Positions 52,242-61,200 of a stretch of DNA of 64,000 nucleotides are shown here, piece by piece. The position numbers and the translations under genes are program-made. The stretch covers positions 4,799,501 to 4,863,500 of the forward strand of contig NZ_RBXO01000001.1 in assembly GCF_003634935.1 (NCBI RefSeq). The letters run 5' to 3'. Every line of letters begins with the position of its first letter. Position 1 is the stretch's first letter. Below the pieces are notes generated by a model. That model saw only the letters and a list, made by a program, of their open reading frames with translations. It was not told where the DNA came from and made no database searches. The stretch comes from Saccharothrix australiensis (lineage in GTDB: Bacteria > Actinomycetota > Actinomycetes > Mycobacteriales > Pseudonocardiaceae).

Positions 52242-52690
52242 ACAGGCAGCGGGCCACGCTCGTCATCGGAGCCGTCGTGGTGCTGACGGTGGTGTCACTC
52301 GTACTCGTGCTGGGGTGGTTCTTGTTCGGCGGGGAAGCGGGCCCGGCCCGCGACGACGACCGGTTCGTGCGCCCCGACGCGCCCAAGGCGTCGCCCTCGG
52401 GGTCCTACACCGCGCACGCCGAGCTGGGTCCGGCGCAGAACGGCGTGGCGACGTGGGTGGTCGTCATCCGCGACCGCGGCGGGTCGGAGGTGTTCCGGGA
52501 CGACTACGCCTACAGCACCCGGCACGGCGTGGGCATCACCTGGCTGTCCACCGCCGACCAGTTGTGGGTGCTGTCCTCGGACGTCGGCGACGCGCACGTG
52601 GACCGAGTCGGCACCACGTGGACGAAGACACCCATCACTCCGGACACGCTCGGCGACGAGCCGGAGGAGATCCGCCGGTTGAGCGGCTGA
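52238..52690 (+). CDS. Membrane-anchored protein, candidate immunity factor for the putative ESX effector
   Basis: 150-aa protein with one N-terminal transmembrane helix (ATLVIGAVVVLTVVSLVLVL) and an extracytoplasmic domain of about 110 residues (GSYTAHAELGPAQNGVATWVVVIRDRGGSEVFRDDYAYST, WLSTADQLWVLSSDVGDAHVDRV). Its GTG overlaps the effector stop. Such a coupled membrane protein with an external domain is what would be expected to neutralise a secreted toxin acting outside or during export. Its role is inference from position. Confidence 0.6.
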   Translation: MNRQRATLVIGAVVVLTVVSLVLVLGWFLFGGEAGPARDDDRFVRPDAPKASPSGSYTAHAELGPAQNGVATWVVVIRDRGGSEVFRDDYAYSTRHGVGITWLSTADQLWVLSSDVGDAHVDRVGTTWTKTPITPDTLGDEPEEIRRLSG

Positions 52691-52836
52691 GCCGGGCGGC
52701 GTCGTCGTCCCGCGTGCCGCCTCGACGCCCGCACGACCCAGAGCGCGGCCTCTCCGGCGGCCCGAGGCGCGCGACGCCGGACAGGCGGCCGGACCGGCGT
52801 TGTCCGACCACTCCGCCTCCCCGACGCCGTGCGCCT

Positions 52837-53853
52837 TCACCCGGTCGCGCGCCGGCGGGCCGCCGCCCGTGCCAGGGTCTCCAGCAGTGGCACGGTGCGG
52901 TCCCAGCCCAGGCACGCGTCGGTCACGCTGAGGTCCGGCCTCGGCGTGCCCGCCCCCGCGTCCTGCCGCCCGTCCGACAGGTAGGACTCGATCATGACGC
53001 CGACCAGGGCCCGGTTGCCGTCCGCCACCTGACCGGCCAGGTCCTCGACCACGCCGGGCTGGCGGTGGTGGTCCTTGCCGCTGTTGCCGTGCGACGCGTC
53101 GACCACCACGCGCGCGGGCAGGCCGGCCGCGGTCAGGGCGGCCAGGGCCGCGGCCACGTCGGCCGCGTGGTAGTTGGGCGTCGGGCCGCCGCGCAGGACC
53201 AGGTGGGCGTCCGGGTTGCCGGCGCTGCGCAGGGTGGTGAGCCTGCCGTCGGCCGCCACCCCGGGGAACGCGTGCGGCAGGCCCGCCGCCCGGATCGCGT
53301 CGACGGCGGTGTCGACCCGACCGGACACGCAGTTCTTCATGCCCACCGGCATGGGCAGCCACGACGCCAGGTGCCGGTGCGGCTGGCTCGCGACCGTGCG
53401 CGCGCCCACCGCGCCCCACGTCACGACGTCGGCCACGTAGTGCGCGAGCATCGGGTCGACGAACTCGTAGGCCAGGGGCAGCCCGGTGGCCGCCGCCGCC
53501 AGCAGGAACGTCCGCCCCAGCCGCAGGCCGGCCGCGATGTCGCCCTTGCCGTCGAGGGTGGGGTCGGGCAGCAGGCCGGTCCACCCGGCGACGGTGCGCG
53601 GCTTCTCCAGGTACGCCCGCAGCACCACGACCAGGTCGTCGGACAGGCGTTCGGCGGCGGTGGCGAGCAGGTGCGCGTAGTCCAGCGCCGCGGCCGGGTC
53701 GTGCACCGAGCAGGGTCCGACGACGACCAGCAGCCGGGGGTCGCGGCGGGCGAGGACGGCGGCGACGGTCTCCCGGTGGCGGGCCACGGCGGTCGCCACC
53801 ACGTGGTCGGCGGCGACCTCGCCGGGTGTGGGCAGGGTGTCCTGGTCAGGCAT
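52837..53853 (-). CDS. AroG-type DAHP synthase homologue with altered active-site residue
   Basis: 338-aa class I (AroG-type) DAHP synthase, the first step of the shikimate pathway. Conserved: VVGPCSVHDP (metal Cys), LEKPRTVAGW, SQPHRHLASW, VGMKNCVSG (Lys), VVDASHGNSGKDHH (His), VMIESYLSD (Glu) and SVTDACLGWD (Asp). The motif GWKGL of E. coli AroG, whose Lys contacts phosphoenolpyruvate, reads GWTGL here; I checked the codons. Primary DAHP synthase in actinomycetes is usually class II, so a class I copy in this operon points to supply of chorismate for the NRPS product. It overlaps the MFS gene by 8 bp. Confidence 0.88.
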   Translation of the reverse strand: MPDQDTLPTPGEVAADHVVATAVARHRETVAAVLARRDPRLLVVVGPCSVHDPAAALDYAHLLATAAERLSDDLVVVLRAYLEKPRTVAGWTGLLPDPTLDGKGDIAAGLRLGRTFLLAAAATGLPLAYEFVDPMLAHYVADVVTWGAVGARTVASQPHRHLASWLPMPVGMKNCVSGRVDTAVDAIRAAGLPHAFPGVAADGRLTTLRSAGNPDAHLVLRGGPTPNYHAADVAAALAALTAAGLPARVVVDASHGNSGKDHHRQPGVVEDLAGQVADGNRALVGVMIESYLSDGRQDAGAGTPRPDLSVTDACLGWDRTVPLLETLARAAARRRATG

Positions 53854-55270
53854 CTGACGAGCCCTTCTCGTGATCCGTGTTCCGGGGACGGGGCAACCTG
53901 GTCGCCCCGAGGGCCGCGACGAGGGCGAAGCCGAGGACCCACCAGAAGGTGTCGGCGAACGCCGCGGGCACGTCGGGGCCGTGCGCCGCCAACCGGCCGT
54001 GCAGGACGACCGCGAGGACCGCGGTGCCGACGGAGCCGCCGACCGTGCCGAGCAGGTTCAGCGCGCCGGCGGCCCGGGGCAGGTGGGCGGGTTCGATGCG
54101 GCGGTAGACGATGTTCATCACCGGCGCGCCGATCATCGCCGCGCCGACGCCGCGCACGAGCAGCGACAGCGCGATGACGGCGTCCGGCAGCGCCTGGTCG
54201 AGCTGCGTGAACGGCGCGGTGCCCGCGGCGACGAGGGCGATGCCGGTCAGGACGAGGGTGCGCGGCGACACGGTGGTGATGACGCGGGTGACGACGGTAG
54301 AGCCGACCGCCGCGCCGAGGCCCTGCGGCGCGAGCAGCAGCCCGGTCTCCCAGGCGGACAGGCCGCCGCCGGTCTGGAGGTACAGCGGCAGCAGGAACAT
54401 GGTGCCGAACACGGACGCGCCCAGCACCGCCAGCGCCAGCGCCGCCACCCCGAAGGGCGGCCGGGTGAACAGGCGCGGGTCGATCAGCGGCGCGCCCGTC
54501 GTGCGCAGCCCGTGCACGACGAACCCGGCCAGCATCCCCAGGCCCACCAGCACCGCCGCGCCCGCCACGGCGGGCGGGAGGGTCCGGTCGAACCCGGTGA
54601 GCCCGAACACCAGCACGGCCAGGCCGGGCGACAGCAGCAGCGCGCCGCGCACGTCGAACGGCGTGCGCCCCTCCGCGCGCGGGCAGACGGGCACGGTGCG
54701 GCGGGCGAGCAGGATCGCCGCGACGCCGATCGGCAGGTTGACGTAGAACAGCCACGGCCAGTCCGCGACGCCGAGGATCGAGCCGCCGGCCAGCGGCCCC
54801 AGCACCGGCGACAGCAGGGGCACGACCGCGACCACGCCGAGGACGCGGCCGATCCGGTCGCGCCCGGCGGCCCGCGCCAGCAGCGCCTGGCCGGTCGGCG
54901 GCAGCAGCCCGCCCGCCAGGCCCTGCACCACCCGGAACGCCACCAGGCTCGGCAGCGACCAGGCGCAGGCGCACAGCACGGAGCCGACCAGGAACACGCC
55001 GACCGCGACGACCCAGGTGCGCCGCCCGCCGAACCGGTCCACCAGCCAGCCGGACGCGGGCACGGCCGCGACCACCGCCAGCAGGTACGCCGTGCCGACC
55101 CACTGGATGTCGGTGACCGACGCGTCGAACCGGTCGGCCAGCGCATCGATGCCGACGGAGACGATCGTGCTGTCCAGCGTCGCCATGAAGGTGCCGAGCA
55201 CGAGGGTGAACGCCGTGCGCCACAGCGCGGCGTCCACCTTCGCGCCCACGCGGACCTCTCCCCCGGTCAC
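53846..55270 (-). CDS. MFS multidrug/siderophore-type exporter (DHA2-like)
   Basis: 474-aa permease with 14-helix DHA2 appearance: [21 protein letters not shown] in helix 1, [28 protein letters not shown] (motif A), [20 protein letters not shown], and later helices such as [22 protein letters not shown]. Start GTG 55270 overlaps the NRPS stop (GTGA), and its stop overlaps the DAHP synthase start. It is therefore part of the same operon and should export the peptide product. Confidence 0.9.
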   Translation of the reverse strand: MTGGEVRVGAKVDAALWRTAFTLVLGTFMATLDSTIVSVGIDALADRFDASVTDIQWVGTAYLLAVVAAVPASGWLVDRFGGRRTWVVAVGVFLVGSVLCACAWSLPSLVAFRVVQGLAGGLLPPTGQALLARAAGRDRIGRVLGVVAVVPLLSPVLGPLAGGSILGVADWPWLFYVNLPIGVAAILLARRTVPVCPRAEGRTPFDVRGALLLSPGLAVLVFGLTGFDRTLPPAVAGAAVLVGLGMLAGFVVHGLRTTGAPLIDPRLFTRPPFGVAALALAVLGASVFGTMFLLPLYLQTGGGLSAWETGLLLAPQGLGAAVGSTVVTRVITTVSPRTLVLTGIALVAAGTAPFTQLDQALPDAVIALSLLVRGVGAAMIGAPVMNIVYRRIEPAHLPRAAGALNLLGTVGGSVGTAVLAVVLHGRLAAHGPDVPAAFADTFWWVLGFALVAALGATRLPRPRNTDHEKGSSDA

Positions 55271-58200
55271 CGCGGCGGCTTCCGGAACAGGGACGCGACG
55301 TCCCGGTCGAACCGCTCGGGCAGGTCACGCAGCACCCGCAGCAGGTCCGCCGCCAGCGCCCTGGCCTCGTCGGCGCGGAACACCCCGGCCTGGTAGCCGA
55401 GGACGCCGGTCCAGCCGCCGTCCTCGGGCACGACGGTCAGCGTCACCGGGTGGTGCGTCCGCTCCCGGAACCGGGTGGCGGTGACGGTCAGCCCCGGCGC
55501 GGGTTCGCGCAGCCGCGCCGGGTCGACGGGGTAGTTCTCGAACACGACGAGGCTGTCGAACAGGCGCTCACGCCCGGCCTGCTCCGCCAGGTCGGCCAGT
55601 GCGACGTGCTGGTGCTCGGCCATCGCCTGCCGCCGCGCCTGCGCGTCCACCAGGGAGCGCGCGACGGTGCCGTCGAACCGGACCCGCACCGGCACGGTGT
55701 TCGCCAGCAACCCGATGATCTCCTCGACGCCCTCGACGTCGGAGTCCCGCCCGGCGACCATCGCGCCGAAGCACACGTCGTCGCGCCCGGACCGCTCGGC
55801 GAGCACGGCCGCCCACGCGCCCTGGAGCACCGTGTTCGGGGTCAGCCCGTGCCGCGCGGCGGCCCGCGTGAGCGCGGCGACCTCCGCCGGCTCGACCCGC
55901 AGCAGCACCGGCTCCGCCGCGCCGACGGTCCGCGCCCGCCCGGCGGTCAGGTAGTCGCCCTCGGGCAGCCCGGCCAGTTCGGCGCGCCACGCCCGCAGGT
56001 CGGCGGCCCGGTCGCGCCCGGCCAGCCAGTGCAGGTGGCGGGCGAACGGGACGGGCGCGGGCAGCGCCCGGTCGACCGCCTCGCCGCGCGCCGACGCGGT
56101 GTACAGGGCGAACAGCTCCGCGAGGATGCGCGGCGCCGACCACCCGTCGGACAGCACGTGGTGGCTGGTCAGCACGAGTTCGTGCCGGTCGGGCCCGTGC
56201 CGCAGGACGGTCAGCCGCAGCGGCGGCCCGACCGCCAGGTCGAACGGCTCGGCGAGGTCGTCGGCCAGCGCCCGCGCCACGTCGTCCGCGCCGGACACGT
56301 CGGCGACCCGGAACCCCGGCTCGGGGTCGACCGGGACGACCTGCACGGGGTGGGACGGCGGGAACACCGCGCCCAGGTTCGGGTGCCGCCGCAGCAGCGC
56401 CCCGCCCGCCGCGCGCAGCGCGTCGACGTCGAGCGCGCCGGACAGCGAGAACGCCGCCTGCACGGTGTAGGGGTCGTCGCCTCCCGACCGCGCGTGCCGC
56501 ACCATGAGGTCCTGCAACGGTGTCAGCGGCAGCACGTCGGCCACCGCGTGCGCCCGCTCCAGCGCGTCGATCGCGGCCTGGTCCAGGCCGGACAGCGGCA
56601 CGTCGGACGGGGTGAGGCCCGCCTCGTCCAGCGCGTAGGGGTCCTCGGCGACGCGCGTGGCGGCCCGGCGGAAGCACTCGGCCAGCTCGGCGACCTCCTC
56701 CTCGGTGAACAGCGCGGACGGCCAGGTGAACCGGATGCCCAGCGCCTCGCCGTCGCCGTCGTCGCGCGCCAGGGCGTTGATCATCAGCGCGTGCGGCAGC
56801 GGCAGGTCGTCGCCGCCGCCCGAGCCCAGCGGGTCCGCGTCGGGCGGCGCCTGCCACGCCGTCGCGGTCGGCGGGAGCGCGGCGAACCGCCCGAGGTAGT
56901 TCCAGGCGACCTCCGGTCGGCGGCCCGGCGCGTCGGCGCCGAGGATGCCGTGGCCGAGCCCGTCGCCCGCGGCGCGCAACTGCTCCTTGACCGCCTTCAG
57001 CGCCGCCGGCACGCCCGCGTCGGGCACCCGGACGCGCGCGGGGTGCACGGCGGTGAACCAGCCGACGGTCTGCGACAGGTCCACCGGGCCGGACCGGTCG
57101 GGCGCGTGCCGCGGCCGGCCGTGCCCCTCCAGGGCGACCAGCAGGTCCGGCGCGCCGCCGCGCCACACGGCCACCGCCTCGGCGAGCGCGGTGAGCAGCA
57201 CGGTGTCCGGGGTGGTGCGGTAGGCGGCGGGCAGCGTGGTGAGCAGGGTCCGCGTGGTCGCGGGGTCCAGCCGGACCTGGTGGTGGACGGCCGTGGCGGC
57301 GGTGTCGCGCACCGGGTCCAGCGGGGTCCGCGCCAGCGGTGTCACGGGCGCGGCGGCCACCTCGCGCCAGTGCGGCAGCTCGGCGCGCCGGTGCGGCACG
57401 GCCGCGCGCAGCGCGCGGGCCCAGCCGAGGAACGACTCGCCGTGCCGGGGCAACGCCGGCACGGCGGGGCGGCCGTCCGCGTCGACGGTGGCGGTGTCGT
57501 GGCAGTGCGCGAGGTCGTCGAGCAGGATGCGCCACGACACCGCGTCGACCACGATGTGGTGCGCCACCAGGACCAGCCGGCCGAGGCGGTCCGGTCCGGC
57601 GTCGACCCACACCGCCCGCAGCAGCGGCCCCGCCCTGAGGTCCATGCGGGCGCGTGCGTCGGCCACGTGCGCGTCGACCAGGGCGCGCAGGTCGTCGGAC
57701 CCGGTCGCGCGCACGTGGGTCAGCACGTCGCCGCCGGTCACCGCGCCCACCCCGGGCACGCGCAGCACCGGTTCGCCCGCGTCGGCGTCGGCCAGGTGGG
57801 CGCGCAGGACGTCGTGCCGGGCCAGCACGGCGTCGAGCACCGCGCGCCAGGTCGCCGCCGCACCGCCCGCGGGCACGCAGACCTCCACCCACTGGCAGAA
57901 GCCGTCGGCGGGCGCGCCGGCCGCCGCGCACCGGTCCAGCAGGTCGCGCATGACCGGGGTGAGCGGCGCGTCGCCGGTCGCGGGCGCGGCCCCGGTCCCG
58001 GTCCCGTCGAGGCCGCCGCAGCGCGCGGCGATGCCGGCGACGGTGCCGCCCTCGAACACGTCGCGCGCGGTCAGGCTCAGCCCCGCGCGCCGCGCGCGGG
58101 ACACCACCCGCAGCGACACGATGCTGTCGCCGCCGACGTCGAGGAACGCGTCGTCGAGGTGGACGTCGGCGGAGCCGAGCACCTCGCGGAACACGGCGAG

Positions 58201-61200
58201 CAGCACGGCCTCCGCCCGCGTGGCCGGCTCCCGCGCCGGCGCGCCGGACCCGGTCTCCGGCGCGGGCAGCGCGGCCCGGTCCAGCTTCCCGGACGGGCCG
58301 AGCGGCAGCCGGTCGAGCGCCACGAACGCCGTCGGCACCATGTGGTCGGGCAGCTCCGCCGCCAGGTGCGCGCGCAGCGACACCGGGTCCGGTTCGTCCG
58401 CGCCGTCGGCGGGGATCACGTAGCCGACGAGCCTGCGGTCGCCCGGCCGGTCCTCTCGGACCACCACGGCGCACGCCCGCACGGCGGGGTGCCGGGTCAA
58501 CACCGTCTCGATCTCGGCCAGCTCGACGCGGAACCCGCGGATCTTGACCTGGTGGTCGGCGCGGCCGAGGAACACCAGTTGGCCGTCGGGCCGCCACCGC
58601 ACCAGGTCTCCGGTGCGGTACATGCGGTCGCCGGGCGGGCCGAACGGGTCGGCGACGAACCGCTCGGCGGTCAGCCCCGGCCGGTTGAGGTACCCGCGGG
58701 CGACCTTGGGACCCGCCAGGTACAGCTCGCCGACCACGCCGACGCCGACCGGCAGCAGGCCGCCGTCCAGCACGTACGCGCGCACCTCCGGGTCCGGCCT
58801 GCCGATCGGCAGCGGTCCGGGGTCGTCGGGCTCGTACCGCCAGGTCACCGAGTTGATCGTGACCTCGGTCGGGCCGTAGGCGTTGAACAGGGCGCGGCGG
58901 TCGCCCCAGCGGCGCGCCAGCTCCGGGTCGAGCCGCTCCGCGCCGACGACGAAGAACACGTCCGGGTCGACGGCGAGGTCGTCGGGCACGGCGGCCAGGA
59001 ACGACGGCAGCAGGTTCAGGCCGGTGACCCGGTGCCGGGTGACGTAGTCCAGCAGCTCGTCGCCGGGCACGCGCGCCTCGTCCGGCGCGACCACGCACGT
59101 GCCGCCGGACAGCAGGGGCAGCATGAACTGCCAGAACGCCACGTCGAAGCTGGTCGACGCGAAGTGCAGGTACCGCTCGCCGGTCCCGATGCCGACGACG
59201 TCCTCCTGTAGCGAGATCAGGCTGGGCACGCCGCGGTGGGTCACCGCGACGCCCTTCGGCCTGCCGGTCGTGCCGGAGGTGTAGATGACGTAGGCCAGCG
59301 AGTCCTCGGTGAGGCCGCGGCGGGCGTCGGCGGGGTCGGCGTCCCACGCCGCCGGGCCGGCGGACGCCGACGGGTCGTCCAGCCGCAGCACCGGCAGGTC
59401 GCGCCCGGCCACCACGTCCGCCGCGCCACCGGTGACCACGGCCGCCGCCGGCGCGACGTCGTCGAGCATGAACGCCAACCGGTCGCGCGGGTAGTCCGGG
59501 TCCAGCGGCACGTACACCGCGCCGGCCTTGAGCACGCCGAACAGCGCCACGACCATCTCCACGTCGCGGCCGACGAGCACCGCGACCGCGTCCTGGGGCC
59601 GCACACCGCGGTCGAGCAGGGCGTGCGCGAGGCGGTTGGCCCGCCGGTCCAGCTCCGCGTAGGTCAGCGACCGGTCGCGGCACACCACGGCCTCCGCGCC
59701 CGGTGTCCGGCGCACCCAGCCGCCGAACTCCTCCAGGCAGCCGCCGCGCGGCCGGGTCGGCTCGGGGCCCGTGCCCATGCGCAGCACCCGCGCCTGCTCC
59801 TCGTCGTCCAGCGCCCGCAGCCGGGCGACCGGCCGGTCCGGGTCGGCGACGATCCCGTGGAGCAGGGTGCGCAGCCGGCGGCCGTAGTCGCGGACGGTCG
59901 CCTCGTCGAAGGCGTGCGGCTGGTAGCCGAGGCCGATGACGATCTCGTCCTCGGGGATGACGATCACGGTGAGCGGGTAGTGCGTGGCGTCGGTGATGTC
60001 CACCCCGACCAGGTCCAGGCCGGGCGCGAGCGGCGTGCGCCGCCTGCTGGAGAGGGGGAAGTTCTCCATCACCAGCATCGTGTCGAACAGCTCGCCCACG
60101 CCGACCGCGCGCTGGATGTCCGGCAGCCCGACGTGGTGGTGCTCCGACAGCGCGACGCTCTCCTCGTGCACGCGGTCCAGCAGCCGGGCCGCCGTCTCGC
60201 CGGGGTCGTGCCGGACCCGCACCGGGATCGTGCCGCCGAGCTGGCCGATCATCGACTCGACGCCGTCGACCTCGGCGGGCCGGCCGGACACCGGGCAGCC
60301 GAACACGACGTCGCGCCGCCCGGTGAGCCTGCCCAGCAGCACGCCCCAGGCGGTCTGGAGCACCGTCGTCGGCGTGATGCCGCGCTCGCGGGCGAACGCG
60401 CGCAGCCGCTCGCTGAACGCCGCGCCCAGGCCGATCGTGACCCGTTCGGGGCGGTCGACGGCGGACGCCGCGCCCGCCGGCGCGAGCCGGGTGCCCTCGT
60501 CGACGCCGGCCAGCGCGTCCCGCCAGGCGGCCAGCGCGGCGTCGTGGTCGCGGGCGGCCAGCCAGCGGTGGTACTCCGACAGCGGCGGCGCGACCGGCGC
60601 GACCGGCCCACCGCCCAGCTCGGCGTAGATCGCGAGGAGCGTGCGGCCCACCAGCGGCATCGACCAGCCGTCCAGCAGCGCGTGGTGGTTGGTGATGACC
60701 AGGCGGTGCTCGTCCGCGCCCAGGGTGCACAGCAGGAAGCGGATCAGCGGCGGCCGGGCGGGGTGGAACGGCCGCTCCAGGTCGGCGCGGCAGTGGCCGG
60801 TCAGCCGCTCGTCGCGCCGGTCCGGTTCGTGCGCCGACAGGTCGACGTGCCGCCAGTCGAGGGTGACGTCCGCGGGCACGACCTGGACGACGTCGCCCGC
60901 CGCCGTGGTGTGCAGGTGGACGCGCAGCGCCGGGTGCCTGCGCAGCAGCTCGGCGGTGGCCGCCCGCATCCGGTCGGCGTCCAGCTCGCCGCGCAGCAGC
61001 GTCACCGCCTGGACGATGTAGACGTCGGTGTCCTCGTCGCCGCGCACCAGGCTGTGGAAGGACAGGCCGACCTGCAACGGCGTCGCGGGCAGGACGTCGG
61101 CGACGCGACCGCCGCGCTCGACGGCGTCGATCGCGGCCTGGTCGAGGTGCACCAGGGGCAGGTCGGACGGGGTGAGCCCGCCGCCGTCCGGCCCGATGCG

